From Pullulanibacillus camelliae (GTDB lineage Bacteria > Bacillota > Bacilli > Bacillales > Sporolactobacillaceae): a stretch of DNA of 64,000 nt. The stretch spans positions 22,440-86,439 of the forward strand of contig NZ_BMIR01000018.1 of the NCBI RefSeq assembly GCF_014642655.1. Reading direction: 5' to 3'. Both the position numbers and the translations under genes were made by a program. Below the pieces are notes generated by a model. The model was not told where the DNA came from. It searched no databases and saw only the letters and a program-made list of their open reading frames with translations. Of the stretch, positions 16,391 to 26,001 are shown piece by piece. Numbering within the stretch: the first letter of the stretch is position 1; each line of letters opens with the position of its first letter.

Positions 16391-16585
16391 AAAGATCAGA
16401 AGGTATAAAATTTCTGATCATAAGGACGGTGCGGATTTCCGCTCCAGGCAGCTCACTTTCCGCGGGGGAGTGGTAAGCTTCCTTGCGCTCCCGTCCACTT
16501 GATCAGGCAATGAAGCCTCTTTCATATTGGATGATGCTCTATACTAAGGACAAGGCCCGGGCATGCTTTTCGCCCGGTTTTCTAA
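16391..16585 (+). repeat. Dispersed repeat B, internally deleted copy
   Basis: Starts AAAGATCAGAAGGTATAAAA, keeps TTTCCGCGGGGGAGTGGTAA, then jumps to TGCGCTCCCGTCCACTTGAT. It ends with the CCCGGGC...GCCCGG hairpin and TTTTC. Compared with the 7.2-kb copy it lacks the middle of the long stem. Confidence 0.85.
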
Positions 16586-16724
16586 CAAAAATTCAAACTA
16601 TAAGTTAAGGATGCTTTGATATAAAAAAGGGCAAACTAATAACGGATTTATAACTGTAATCATTTTATGTTTAACACAGAGGATCTCTAGGGTAGGCTAC
16701 ATAAGAAATCACACTAAAAAAGGT

Positions 16725-17204
16725 ATGTCATGCATGTATTTACTCATAATAAGCGCGATGTTATTCCCTTTAATTGTATATTTTATGCCTAAAAGAATAC
16801 CGAGAATTGATTTATATGCGACGACTGGAATAGCCACTTATTTCCAATTGTTAACTGATACCTTTTTGCATATCGAATTGAATTGGTATGGCTATTTTAA
16901 ACAATGGCCGAGGTCTGAATGGGGCACGCTATGGCTCGTCCCTATCTACCTCTCCATTACTCCTATATTTCTTAACTTTTATCCATACAAACGATCTAAA
17001 GTAATGATGATCACCTATATCGTGAGTTGGTCTCTCTTCGCTACGATTTATGAATGGCTCCTAGATGTAACCGGGGTGTTCTATCATAATCAATGGAAGC
17101 TTTACGATTCCGCAATGGCATATCCTATATTATTTATACTTTTAAGGCTGCAATTATCTATTGTTAAGTTTTTAAAACTAAAAGACTCAACGAACAAACT
17201 GTAA
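16725..17204 (+). CDS. CBO0543-like small membrane protein
   Basis: A 159-residue integral membrane protein with about five helices. Alternating hydrophobic segments are joined by conserved-looking aromatic/acidic turns (DTFLHIELNWYGYF, ATIYEWLLDVTGVFYHNQWKLYDSA). This pattern, with a Trp-Lys-Leu turn before the last helix, matches the CBO0543 family common in endospore formers; function unknown. ATG at 16725 has only a weak AAAAAAGGT ahead, and ATG at 16734 is an alternative start. It stands alone after repeats A-B. Confidence 0.75.
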   Translation: MSCMYLLIISAMLFPLIVYFMPKRIPRIDLYATTGIATYFQLLTDTFLHIELNWYGYFKQWPRSEWGTLWLVPIYLSITPIFLNFYPYKRSKVMMITYIVSWSLFATIYEWLLDVTGVFYHNQWKLYDSAMAYPILFILLRLQLSIVKFLKLKDSTNKL

Positions 17205-17480
17205 CAGGTGGGGTTAAGGAAAAGGGGAGAAGGTGGCCATACTCGTGGCAAACGAAGGTTTTGAAGAAATGTTTCATGACAAAACTTACAAGGCCGAACC
17301 CTTCAGCTTCAGGTAGAAAGTGTGAAGGGATTTGGCCTCTCTATACATAGAATACTTCTATCCATTTTGCTTATCCTTAGTGCAAGAAAGCGAATAATTA
17401 TTGGAGAAAGTACGGGATTGCAGAGTGCGTTATGGGAGAATATCTTAAGACAAACCCACCTTTTGGTCTAGAACTTTGTT
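17205..17480. other. Intergenic with stem-loop
   Basis: Contains an imperfect stem, AGGCCGAACCCTTCA (near 17290) / TGAAGGGATTTGGCCT (near 17325), that could terminate the CBO0543-like gene. No other gene is supported. Confidence 0.4.
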
Positions 17481-18584
17481 TTAGTGATGTCCCAGATTTT
17501 TTATAGTTTGCTCCTTGTTATCCTGTATGTGCTTTTTCGTTACATAGACGATATCCTCTGCTAAGGATTGAAACACCTCGCCGATATAGCTGTCTTCATC
17601 ATATATTGAGGCGGTTAAGCTTTCTTCTGGTTTTCCAAGTGGAATGCTAGCAATAACCTCTGTTTGCAGTTTAAAGGCAAGTTTTTCAGCGCCACCCTTA
17701 CCAAAAAGATAATTTTTAGAACCATCCTTTTCCATATAATAGGACATATTTTCAACAACACCTATAATGTCGTGCTTGGTATAACGTGCCATAGTACCCG
17801 CTCTTGTAGCTACATGAGCGGCAACATTATGAGGGGTCGTAATAATCAATTCCTTAGCTTGCGGAATAAGTGTGGCAATATCAATAGCAATGTCACCTGT
17901 TCCTGGCGGTAGATCAATCAATAAATAGTCAAGTTCACCCCAGTAGGTATTCACGATAAAGCTTTTAATCCACTTATTAAGTATAGGACCTCTCCAATTG
18001 ATCGATTGATTCTCTGTGGCAAAAAGACCGATAGACATCACTTTAACGCCATGGCCTTGTACTGGCAGTTGCATGTGATCGATTTGTATCGGTTTTTCTT
18101 GAATACCCATCATATTGGGGATGCTGTAGCCGTATAAATCGGCATCGAGGATTCCAACTTTTAAACCCATGCGCGCCATCGCTGTTGCGAGATTAATGGT
18201 GACAGTTGATTTACCGACACCACCTTTTCCACTTGTGATGGCAAGAAAGGTGACCCCCGATCCTGGTCTTAAAAGCTTAGGGAGGCCACTTGGTGTTGTC
18301 ATTGACGTTTTAAGCTTTTCCGTTAATGCTTGCCGTTCTGTACTTGACATGGCCTTAAAAGTCACTGACACATGGTCGGCGCCAATGGATAAAAGCGTAC
18401 GTTTAATAGCCTCTTCAATTTTATCTTTCAAGGGATAGCTGGAAACGGCCAATTTAATATCAAGTGAAATGGTCGTCTCGTCAATTTGAATGGTGTTTAC
18501 CATGTCCAGTTCAACAATACTCTTTTGGAGCTCAGGATCTTTTATGGTCGTTAAGACTTGGCGTATCTTATCTTTTGAAATCAT
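17481..18584 (-). CDS. salA: Mrp/NBP35-type ATP-binding protein (SalA/ApbC-like)
   Basis: 367 residues. An N-terminal MIP18/DUF59 domain (residues 1-80, TTIKDPELQKSIVELDMV) is followed by a ParA/MinD-like ATPase with deviant Walker A SGKGGVGKST (near residue 117), LDADLYGYSIPNM and LIDLPPGTGD. Family members carry and insert iron-sulfur clusters; the Bacillus SalA protein also acts as a regulator. No C-terminal CxxC pair is visible, as in the SalA branch. RBS AAGGAGGAGG. Beside iron-sulfur-rich formate dehydrogenases a cluster-delivery role would fit, but this is inference. Confidence 0.92.
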   Translation of the reverse strand: MISKDKIRQVLTTIKDPELQKSIVELDMVNTIQIDETTISLDIKLAVSSYPLKDKIEEAIKRTLLSIGADHVSVTFKAMSSTERQALTEKLKTSMTTPSGLPKLLRPGSGVTFLAITSGKGGVGKSTVTINLATAMARMGLKVGILDADLYGYSIPNMMGIQEKPIQIDHMQLPVQGHGVKVMSIGLFATENQSINWRGPILNKWIKSFIVNTYWGELDYLLIDLPPGTGDIAIDIATLIPQAKELIITTPHNVAAHVATRAGTMARYTKHDIIGVVENMSYYMEKDGSKNYLFGKGGAEKLAFKLQTEVIASIPLGKPEESLTASIYDEDSYIGEVFQSLAEDIVYVTKKHIQDNKEQTIKNLGHH

Positions 18585-18836
18585 TTTTCATCCTCCTCCT
18601 TAAGAAAAAATTACTCATGATTCATTATGGTCAAACACTTAAAAATTAAGCCTAAATAATAAGGAAGAAGTGATTTCATTTTATGCGTGTTAGGAATCAA
18701 AATAAATATATTCAGTAACATTCCTTTGTTTTATTGATTTTTAATAAGACAAAATAAGGTGTTGTTTGCGATTGAATAAAGATGGATAGTGAGTCACAGT
18801 GAGGATGAATGGGTTAAAGAAAGAGGGAGGGTGAAG

Positions 18837-18935
18837 ATGGGTTCACTAAATGATGTCAAATCTCTAACAAGGTCATTAGAGAGTTTTCTGCATGCAGTTT
18901 ACGGGCTTTTAATCTTTGAACAGCTATTTAAATGA
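18837..18935 (+). CDS. Putative 32-aa peptide
   Basis: ATG follows GGGAGGGTGAAG with good spacing and opens a 32-codon frame (MGSLNDVKSLTRSL... ending FEQLFK) predicted as one amphipathic helix with a hydrophobic C-terminal half. No homologue is known to me. It stands alone in a 740-base intergenic stretch. It may be a small membrane-associated peptide or chance. Confidence 0.35.
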   Translation: MGSLNDVKSLTRSLESFLHAVYGLLIFEQLFK

Positions 18936-19002
18936 ACTGAGACAAAGTGTACAACACTATGTGTTGGTGAAATAGGCATATTCATTGTGGAAAAAAGGAT
19001 GG

Positions 19003-19296
19003 AGCTGGGACAGAAGTCTTCAGCTCATAGAGAACCCGAACGCATTCACCATTTTGAAGGGATGCGTTCGGATTTTTCAGTGAGTCATAAAGCGCTCCGG
19101 CAAAATACTTTACTTTCCACGGGCATGGCCTAAGCTAACTTGGGAATAGACGATTTATTTTCCAAGTGGATCTTCGGACACGTGCTTCTCCCCTAGGTGT
19201 TTCCGTATTTTGACTATGTTTCCCGTTTCCCTGGCTGCTTAGCGTTCGGTAATAGAGTGATTTCTTTTCGTTTTGTTTTACCCTCATCCTTTTTTG
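19003..19296 (+). repeat. Dispersed repeat C with an insertion
   Basis: Starts AGCTGGGACAGAAG, then a stem-loop CCGAACGCAT / ATGCGTTCGG, then AAGCGCTCCG, TTTCCGTATTTTGACTATG, GTTCGGTAATAG and a final TTACCCTCATCCTTTTTT. Compared with the copy at 60.8 kb it carries about 75 extra bases between TTTCCACGGGC and TTTCCGTATT. Confidence 0.85.
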
Positions 19297-19327
19297 TTTA
19301 TTAAAAATTGTGGGGAGCATCAATCGC

Positions 19328-19813
19328 TTAGTTTGATTCCTTTAATTCCTTACCCATGCCCTTTAAGAAATGAATGCCAAAACCGATAGCTCGATTAATG
19401 TCGGGATCCTTTAATGTTTTCATAAGATCTCGCACACGAATTTTTTGGTCCTCTTGAACAAATTGACTGCCGGCATCGACACCTGCCATGGTACTTTTTA
19501 TGAGCTTTGTCATTTGCTCCGGATCAGCGGCCATCACCGCACCGGTTGCCCCCATAACCGTGTTTAGCAAATTGGTGACAGGCTCTCTAGAGACTTGCTC
19601 TAAAACGATCTTGGCAATTTTCTCCTTAGCTTGTAGGGCGGCATCTGCGGCTTCTAACACACCTATATCATGAAGTTCACCGACAATGTCAAGGACTTTG
19701 TTCAAGGCATCTTCATTGTTAGCAAATTGCTTTTTTAATGCTTCAAGCTTTTGTTCCGTTATTTGTTCATCGGTGAATGTTGGCCTCTGAATATGGGTAA
19801 TCGGTTCTGCCAT
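19328..19813 (-). CDS. DUF1641 protein, FDH-associated, copy 2
   Basis: A DUF1641 protein of about 161 residues, paralogue of the gene at 10.9 kb. Shared features are the N-terminal TxEQ..EKLEALKK coil, a GILEAADAALQAKEKIAKI helix and the C-terminal VRDLMKTLKDPDINRAIGFG segment. The upstream ATG (MVLT...) lies directly on the AAAGG sequence, so the second ATG (MAEPITH...) is the better start. It follows the second alpha-subunit gene by about 20 bases on the same strand, forming a two-gene operon without the HMA-like and zinc-ribbon genes of locus 1. Confidence 0.88.
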   Translation of the reverse strand: MAEPITHIQRPTFTDEQITEQKLEALKKQFANNEDALNKVLDIVGELHDIGVLEAADAALQAKEKIAKIVLEQVSREPVTNLLNTVMGATGAVMAADPEQMTKLIKSTMAGVDAGSQFVQEDQKIRVRDLMKTLKDPDINRAIGFGIHFLKGMGKELKESN

Positions 19814-19835
19814 AGTAAGTACCATCCTTTCTAAT

Positions 19836-22772
19836 TTATTTTGTTGTTAAATGAATATAGTCCGATCGATGCCATTTACGTTCGACTTCAACACCATTTT
19901 GCGGATGGCGTTTTTTGTCCCGTGGATTGGTTTTAGGTAATGGCGTTTTGCCTTTATTGCTTAGGACCTCCATACGAACCTTCGTCTGTTTGTAGGCGGG
20001 CGTGTTGGTTCGACTATCGTAGATAGGCCCTGTTAAGAAGTTGATAGCAGACTCTTTGTTCACTGAATTCATCGGCAAGAATAATTCGTTTTTCTGAACG
20101 CGATCTGTCACAAGCGCATTTAATTTGACAGCACCGAAAGGCGAGATGAGACGGACGAGAGCGCCATCTTCTAACCCGCGTTCTTCGGCGAGTTCTGGAG
20201 ACACTTCAACAAAAATTTCTGGAACCTTCGCTTGGATACCCTTTGATTTATTCGTCAGGTTGCCTTCATGGAAGTGTTCGAGCATGCGTCCATTATTGAT
20301 GTGAAGGTCAAATTCTTCTGCAAATGAATAGGGCTCTACCCAATCAGAAAGGGCGAAGCGGGCCTTTTTGTCTGGAAAATTAAAGCCGTCTTCATAAAGT
20401 AGTGGCGTGCTTTCGCCATCATGACTTCCCCAAAGGAAACTATTCCAGCCTTCAAGCGTTTCATAGTTTGCTTTAGCAAAAATAGGGGAGAGGCTGGCCA
20501 TCTCAGCAAAAATCTCACTTGGGTGTTGATAGCCCCAATCCGCCCCTAGACGCTTAGCAATTTCTTGCACGATCCACCAATCTGGCTTAGAATCGCCAAG
20601 GTTAGGTAGGGCTTGATATAATCTTTGCACGCGGCGTTCTGTATTTGTAAACGTTCCATCTTTTTCAAGAGAAGGCGCTGCAGGTAAGATGACATCGGCA
20701 TATTGGGCCGTTCTTGAAAAGAAGATGTCCTGAACAACAAAGAAATCAAGCTCTGATAATACTTTGTCTACATGATTGCTATCCGCATCGACAAGAGCCA
20801 TATCTTCACCCACGAGATACATTGCTTTCATTTTGCCTTCTGAGATGGATTGCAGCATGTTGATATTGTCGAGACCGGGCTTGTTGTCAATAGGCACACC
20901 ATAAGCCGCCTCGAATTTTGCGCGAGCTTCGTCATCCTCTACATGTTGATAGCCTGGAAGCCAGCCGGGGAGGGTTCCCATGTCACAAGCCCCTTGGACA
21001 TTATTGTGCCCGCGAAGAGGGTAGGCGCCGGCACCTGGGCGACGATAGTTTCCTGTTGCTAACAATAAGTTAGAAATAGCGGCTGAGGTATCTGAACCTC
21101 CGTTGTTTTGTGTCACACCCATACCCCAAAGGATACAGGTTCCATCGGCATCACGAATCATTTCAGCAATAGCAATCAGTGTTTCTTTGGAAATTCCAGT
21201 GATATTTTCAGCGTATTCAAGTGTATATTTTTCAAGGATGTCTTTGTATTCAGAGAAGAATTTAACATTCTCATCAATGAAACCTTGGTCATGCCAGCCT
21301 TGTTGGATCATATAACGGGTGACCGCCATTAGCCAGACTTGATCGGTGCCCTGTTTGGGACGGATGAAGAGATCTGAGCGTTCAGCCATTTCATTTTTGC
21401 GAACATCTGAAACGATCAGCTTTTGTCCATGTAATTTATGTGCGCGTTTCACCCGTGTGGCTAGGACAGGATGCCCTTCTGCTGGGTTAGCCCCGACGAT
21501 AATGACAAGACCTGCTTGAGCAATATCTTTAATCGTCCCAGCATCGCCACCCATTCCCACTGTGCGCATTAACCCGTCGGTAGCAGGTGACTGACAGTAC
21601 CGTGAGCAATTATCAACATTATTCGTTTCAAAGACTTGACGTGCTAGTTTTTGAATTAAGTAGTTTTCCTCGTTAGTGATCTTGGATGAGGAAATGAGAC
21701 CTACAGAATCCTTTCCGTATTGGCTCTTAATTTCTCCAAGTCTTTGGGCTACTAAGGTTAGTGCCTCTTCCCAGCTTGATTCAACAAATTGGCCATTTTT
21801 ACGGATCAACGGTTTGGTGAGACGTTCCTCAGAGTTGACAAAATCCCAGCCGAATTTCCCTTTAACACATGTTGATACTGCATTGACAGGACCATCACTT
21901 GGCTGGATTTTTAGAATTTCACGGCCTTTGGTCCACACCTCAAAGGTACAGCCGACACCACAAAAAGTACAGACGGTTTTTGTCTTTTTCGTCCGTGTCT
22001 CACGCATTGCGGCTTCAACCTCTGAAACGGCGAAAATACCACTGTAGCCAGGCTCGACTTCTTTTACAAGGTCAATCATGGGCTCTAGCATATCGGGTTT
22101 TAAGCCAGTCATAAATCCCGCATTACCCAGCATGGATTTCTCCATCAAGGCATTACATGGGCAGACGGTGACGCATTGGCCACAACTGACACAGGAAGAT
22201 TCATTGATCGGAACGCCGTCATCCCAAATGACACGCGGACGGTCAGCCTCCCAGTCAATGGATAGCGTTTCGTTGACCTGTAGGCTTTGACAGACCTCGA
22301 CACACTGACCACAAGCAATGCATTGATTGGGATCGTAGCGATAGAACGGATGGGACATGTCTACTTCACTCGAATCGACCTTTGGCGTATAAGGGTATTT
22401 TTGATGCTCGATATTCATGAGCTCTGCGGTGTTATGTAGTTTACAATTCCCATTATTATTGTCACAGACCGTGCAGTATAAAGAGTGATTAGCAAGCAGG
22501 CGATCCATTGCTTCTGTTTGGGATGCCTTTGCTTGTACAGAGTCTAATTTGATATCCATGCCAGCTTTTACAAGAGTAGAGCACGAGCGCACGAGTTCAC
22601 CATCCGCTTCAACGATACATGTGTCACACGTTTGGATGGGATCTACAGATGGAAGATAACAAATTTGTGGATGGGGGATATTGTTTTGATTAATAACCTC
22701 AATGATTTTTTCACCTGCATGTGCTTCATATTCCACATCGTTAATTTTGATATGGAAGGTTGAATCATTCAT
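19836..22772 (-). CDS. fdhF: Formate dehydrogenase alpha subunit, copy 2
   Basis: 978 residues, colinear with the 8-kb copy. Order: [2Fe-2S] domain (CYLPSVDPIQTCDTC), NuoG-type cluster (YCTVCDNNNGNC), two ferredoxin motifs (CIACGQCVEVC, CVSCGQCVTVC), molybdopterin core from CTFCGVGC near residue 268. The active site is NNVDNCSRYCQSPAT, with Cys then Gln as in copy 1. The two proteins are clear paralogues with differing surface segments. RBS AAAAGGAGG is eight bases before ATG. A long leader with a terminator-like hairpin separates it from candidate promoters. Confidence 0.93.
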   Translation of the reverse strand: MNDSTFHIKINDVEYEAHAGEKIIEVINQNNIPHPQICYLPSVDPIQTCDTCIVEADGELVRSCSTLVKAGMDIKLDSVQAKASQTEAMDRLLANHSLYCTVCDNNNGNCKLHNTAELMNIEHQKYPYTPKVDSSEVDMSHPFYRYDPNQCIACGQCVEVCQSLQVNETLSIDWEADRPRVIWDDGVPINESSCVSCGQCVTVCPCNALMEKSMLGNAGFMTGLKPDMLEPMIDLVKEVEPGYSGIFAVSEVEAAMRETRTKKTKTVCTFCGVGCTFEVWTKGREILKIQPSDGPVNAVSTCVKGKFGWDFVNSEERLTKPLIRKNGQFVESSWEEALTLVAQRLGEIKSQYGKDSVGLISSSKITNEENYLIQKLARQVFETNNVDNCSRYCQSPATDGLMRTVGMGGDAGTIKDIAQAGLVIIVGANPAEGHPVLATRVKRAHKLHGQKLIVSDVRKNEMAERSDLFIRPKQGTDQVWLMAVTRYMIQQGWHDQGFIDENVKFFSEYKDILEKYTLEYAENITGISKETLIAIAEMIRDADGTCILWGMGVTQNNGGSDTSAAISNLLLATGNYRRPGAGAYPLRGHNNVQGACDMGTLPGWLPGYQHVEDDEARAKFEAAYGVPIDNKPGLDNINMLQSISEGKMKAMYLVGEDMALVDADSNHVDKVLSELDFFVVQDIFFSRTAQYADVILPAAPSLEKDGTFTNTERRVQRLYQALPNLGDSKPDWWIVQEIAKRLGADWGYQHPSEIFAEMASLSPIFAKANYETLEGWNSFLWGSHDGESTPLLYEDGFNFPDKKARFALSDWVEPYSFAEEFDLHINNGRMLEHFHEGNLTNKSKGIQAKVPEIFVEVSPELAEERGLEDGALVRLISPFGAVKLNALVTDRVQKNELFLPMNSVNKESAINFLTGPIYDSRTNTPAYKQTKVRMEVLSNKGKTPLPKTNPRDKKRHPQNGVEVERKWHRSDYIHLTTK

Positions 22773-22910
22773 AATGCAGCCTCCTTTTAGACGATGTAAC
22801 CATTGCTGGAATCAGGGATTGACAGAGCTTCAGCTGAAATATTCTCATAGTGAGAAGGCGTCGATTCCCTTTGAACGAATAAAATTGATTTAAACATCTT
22901 AAGCCTTAGA

Positions 22911-22974
22911 TAAAATGAAAAATCCACCATGAACACAAGCTTCTTGATAGAAAGAGTTGTGTAATCATGGTGGA
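22911..22974 (-). promoter_or_regulatory. Terminator-like hairpin in the FDH copy 2 leader (candidate attenuator)
   Basis: TCCACCATGA-ACACAA (22923-22938) pairs with TTGTGT-AA-TCATGGTGGA (22957-22974). Read on the minus strand the stem is followed by TTTTTCATTTT. No minus-strand gene lies upstream, so the hairpin falls inside the formate dehydrogenase leader, about 140 bases before its start codon. Confidence 0.55.
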
Positions 22975-23060
22975 ATAGTTGTAATAGCAGAACTTGCTAA
23001 TCTACCAATCCGGCCAAATCAATTTATGAGTAGTGAAAGATAGAGTCATAACAATGCATT

Positions 23061-23119
23061 ATTATAGCTCCATCCCTCATACTGTTAAGTATTATACCTC
23101 TAACCTCAAGAAGTTACAA
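23061..23119 (-). promoter_or_regulatory. Candidate minus-strand promoters for FDH copy 2
   Basis: Two sigmaA-like arrangements read toward the formate dehydrogenase gene: TTGTAA-N17-TATAAT (23119-23091) and TTAACA-N16-TATAAT (23088-23061). Both would give a leader of about 280-310 nt. Confidence 0.5.
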
Positions 23120-23182
23120 TTCAAAATTTATGTGTTACATTGTCAAATGAAATGATTTGTAAAAAATTTTTTCTGGAGTAAA

Positions 23183-23563
23183 ATGAGAAAAGTATTCTTT
23201 TCTTGGGAGTGTCGTGATGTGTCAAAAGTGATTCATGAATTTAACGATATTATCCGAAAGCTCCGTAAAGATTTTTACGGAAAAGGCCCTGAACGTATAC
23301 ATACTGTATTTGTGGAAAACATGGCTATATCAACATTGTATGGGAATTTAACACCAACAGAACTGTTTATTTCAAAAACGGAAGAAGGAAGGGAAATGGT
23401 TCACTCGGCGCGAACTAAAATGATTCAGGACATTTACTCAGAAAAGCCGCCTGAAAAAATGGAAGAACTGGTCGGCGCCAAATTGCTCCATTTGTTCTCG
23501 GATATGAAGGTGGAAGAAGATATGGCCATTTCTGTATTCATTTTTGATAAAAATATTACGTGA
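23183..23563 (+). CDS. DUF2294 domain protein
   Basis: 126 residues. DUF2294 signatures are visible: RKLRKDFYGKGPERIHTVFV near the start, LYGNLTPTELFISKTEEG in the middle and a C-terminal region around DISVFIF-type strands (DMAISVFIFDKN). ATG at 23183 has GGAG ahead. A GTG at 23219, nine bases after GGGAG, gives a start (MSKVIHEFNDII) closer to the family's usual beginning. Thirteen bases before fdhD, so it probably shares its operon. DUF2294 genes often sit near formate dehydrogenase maturation genes; function unknown. Confidence 0.85.
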   Translation: MRKVFFSWECRDVSKVIHEFNDIIRKLRKDFYGKGPERIHTVFVENMAISTLYGNLTPTELFISKTEEGREMVHSARTKMIQDIYSEKPPEKMEELVGAKLLHLFSDMKVEEDMAISVFIFDKNIT

Positions 23564-23575
23564 GAGGAATGCGCT

Positions 23576-24385
23576 ATGAAACCGAAAGAAATTCAAAGAG
23601 AGATTATCCGTTTCACAAAAGGTGAAAAAGTGTATGAAAAGGATACCATTGTTACGGAATTTCCTGTCACCGTTAAAATAAATGGCGAAGAATTTGTTAC
23701 AATGGTATGCACGCCTGAGCATATTGAAGATATGGTCGTTGGATATTTAGCGTCAGAAGGTGTGATCAAGCGATACGAGGATATAAAAGACATCTGGATT
23801 CAGGAGCAGGAAGGCTATGTCCATGTTCATACCCATAAGCTGAATCCCTATTATCAAAATTTCCAAAACAAGCGTTATATCACGTCTTGTTGTGGGGCCA
23901 GTCGCCAAGGCTTTGTCTTTGTCAATGACGCGCTAACAGCCAAAAAAATGAAAGATATCCATGTCCGCATGACGCCGGATGATTGCTTCCAGCTGATGAA
24001 TGACTTACAAAGCTCTGCGCACACCTTTCAAAAAACAGGTGGTGTCCATAATGCTGCGTTATGCGACCTCAATGGTGTGATATTAAGCAGAATGGACATC
24101 GGCAGGCATAATGCACTTGATAAAATATATGGCTTTTGTCTAAGAAATGGTATCTCAATTAAAGGGAAAGTCATTGTCTTTAGCGGTCGGATCTCATCAG
24201 AAATCTTGCTAAAAGTAGCGAAAATCGGCTGTGAAATGGTACTCTCCAAGTCAGCGCCTACAGCGTTAGCCTTAGAATTGGCCGAAGGACTTGGCATTAC
24301 AACAGTTGGCTTTATTCGTAACGATTCGTTTAATATTTATACGATTCCAGAACGCGTGATTAATGTCTCGGGAAAGTCTGAATAA
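23576..24385 (+). CDS. fdhD: Formate dehydrogenase accessory sulfurtransferase FdhD
   Basis: 269 residues, normal FdhD length. The mobile active-site loop reads [12 protein letters not shown] (near residue 102), with the paired cysteines that carry sulfur from the desulfurase to the molybdenum cofactor of formate dehydrogenase. Further family segments are GGVHNAALC and [13 protein letters not shown], then [33 protein letters not shown]. It follows DUF2294 and precedes moaA. It should activate both formate dehydrogenases in the window. Confidence 0.97.
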   Translation: MKPKEIQREIIRFTKGEKVYEKDTIVTEFPVTVKINGEEFVTMVCTPEHIEDMVVGYLASEGVIKRYEDIKDIWIQEQEGYVHVHTHKLNPYYQNFQNKRYITSCCGASRQGFVFVNDALTAKKMKDIHVRMTPDDCFQLMNDLQSSAHTFQKTGGVHNAALCDLNGVILSRMDIGRHNALDKIYGFCLRNGISIKGKVIVFSGRISSEILLKVAKIGCEMVLSKSAPTALALELAEGLGITTVGFIRNDSFNIYTIPERVINVSGKSE

Positions 24386-24411
24386 AATTGAATGGAGAGG
24401 GGGAAAAGATC

Positions 24412-25425
24412 GTGAAGCATGGTGTGTTGGATCAATGGCAGCGCCCGTTACGAGACTTACGCTTATCTGTAACTGATCGCTGTAATTTTCGTTGCCGTTA
24501 TTGTATGCCGGCAGAAATTTTTGGGCCGGATTATCCTTTTCTATCATCTGACAGCATTCTCACTTTTGAAGAAATGGAACGCTTGACAGCCATATTTGTT
24601 GCGTTGGGTGTGCAAAAGGTGAGGATCACCGGGGGTGAACCTTTACTAAGAAAGGATTTGCCAGAGCTTGTTGCACGTATACATCAGATGGACGGTGTCG
24701 AAGATATTGCTATAACGACGAATGGTTCCATGCTTAAGCATCAAGCGCAGGATTTGGTTCGTGCAGGATTAAAAAGAGTGACCGTCAGTCTTGACTCCTT
24801 GAACGATGAACGCTTTCGAGAATTAAACGGAAATAGGGGCAAAGTGAAGCGGGTGCTCGAAGGGATTCAAGCAGCCGCCGATGCTGGATTAAAAGTCAAA
24901 ATTAATATGGTTGTCCAAAAAGGGAAAAATGAACAGGATATTTTACCGATGGCAAAATATTTCAAGGAAAGACAGCATATTCTCCGATTTATAGAATACA
25001 TGGATGTTGGTAATTCAAACGGTTGGAAGATGGAAGAAGTGGTGACTAAGAAAGAAATATTGGAAACCATCCATGCTGTCATGCCATTAAAAGCTGTCGA
25101 TCCTAATTATGTTGGGGAAGTTGCCACGAGATATCAATACGTAGATGATGAGCAGGAAATTGGCATTATCTCATCTGTTACGGACTCGTTTTGTGCGAAC
25201 TGCTCGAGGGCAAGAGTGTCGGCAGAAGGAAAGCTTTATACGTGCTTATTCGCTACAAATGGCTTTGACCTTCGAGAATGCTTGCGTTCAAGCGATGATG
25301 ATGCCGTCGTCAAACAAAAAATATTTGATGTCTGGAATCACCGGGTCGATCGCTATTCAGATGATCGCGCCAATAACCGTGCGCGAAAAAAATCGAAGGT
25401 GGAGATGTCTCATATAGGTGGATAA
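24412..25425 (+). CDS. moaA: GTP 3',8-cyclase MoaA
   Basis: Radical-SAM enzyme, 337 residues from the GTG start. The N-terminal cluster motif is CNFRCRYC (near residue 19); the C-terminal cluster is [18 protein letters not shown]; the chain ends with the conserved GG. It converts GTP to 3',8-cyclo-GTP, the first step of molybdopterin synthesis. An in-frame ATG at 24388 has no ribosome binding site, whereas AGGGGG lies eight bases before GTG at 24412. Third gene of the DUF2294-fdhD-moaA unit; convergent with moaC. Confidence 0.96.
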   Translation: MKHGVLDQWQRPLRDLRLSVTDRCNFRCRYCMPAEIFGPDYPFLSSDSILTFEEMERLTAIFVALGVQKVRITGGEPLLRKDLPELVARIHQMDGVEDIAITTNGSMLKHQAQDLVRAGLKRVTVSLDSLNDERFRELNGNRGKVKRVLEGIQAAADAGLKVKINMVVQKGKNEQDILPMAKYFKERQHILRFIEYMDVGNSNGWKMEEVVTKKEILETIHAVMPLKAVDPNYVGEVATRYQYVDDEQEIGIISSVTDSFCANCSRARVSAEGKLYTCLFATNGFDLRECLRSSDDDAVVKQKIFDVWNHRVDRYSDDRANNRARKKSKVEMSHIGG

Positions 25426-25487
25426 CTGTTTCAGCAGCCAAAAAGAAAGACCAGGCAGGCATGCCTAGTCCTTTCAGGATAAGCTTA

Positions 25488-25979
25488 TTATTTTATTTTT
25501 TCATGGGTAAAGTCACCGCTTTTGCCACCGGTCTTTTTCACTAAGTATGTCTCAGCAATCACCATGGATTTGTCGACGGCTTTACACATATCGTAAAAGG
25601 TTAGAGCGGCGATGGAAGCTGCGGTTAAGGCCTCCATTTCGACACCGGTTTGACCTGCGCATTTTACAGTCGCTTGAATAATTAAGTCATATCCCTCACT
25701 CTTTTTTTCATAGTGAAATGAAAAATCGGTGCCTTGTAAGGCGATGGGATGACACATAGGAATGATGTCGGCGGTTTTTTTGGCTCCCATAATCCCTGCG
25801 ATTTGTGCGACTTGAAGAGGATCACCTTTTTTAATCTGACCGTTCTTAATCGCATCGTATAGTGCATCAGATAACGAAATCTTGCTTTGCGCGATTGCGG
25901 TCCGTTCTGAGACCTGTTTTTGGGAAATGTCAACCATTTTCGGTCTGCCTTCTTCATTCCAATGGGAAAAAGTACTCAT
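25488..25979 (-). CDS. moaC: Cyclic pyranopterin monophosphate synthase MoaC
   Basis: A 163-residue protein with MoaC hallmarks: [16 protein letters not shown] at the start, [16 protein letters not shown] in the middle, [23 protein letters not shown] and the C-terminal KTGGKSGDF. It converts 3',8-cyclo-GTP to cyclic pyranopterin monophosphate in the step after MoaA. RBS AAGGAG is seven bases before ATG. Last of the minus-strand moaB-mobA-moaC operon, 22 bases after mobA. Confidence 0.97.
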   Translation of the reverse strand: MSTFSHWNEEGRPKMVDISQKQVSERTAIAQSKISLSDALYDAIKNGQIKKGDPLQVAQIAGIMGAKKTADIIPMCHPIALQGTDFSFHYEKKSEGYDLIIQATVKCAGQTGVEMEALTAASIAALTFYDMCKAVDKSMVIAETYLVKKTGGKSGDFTHEKIK

Positions 25980-26001
25980 GCTATGACTCCTTTTTCAGGC
26001 G

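Noticed and set aside
17234..17317. 27-codon frame resembling the first residues of a DJ-1/PfpI protein (AILVANEGFEE)
   Set aside because: Only about a dozen residues match and a stem-loop overlaps it; too short to claim a pseudogene.
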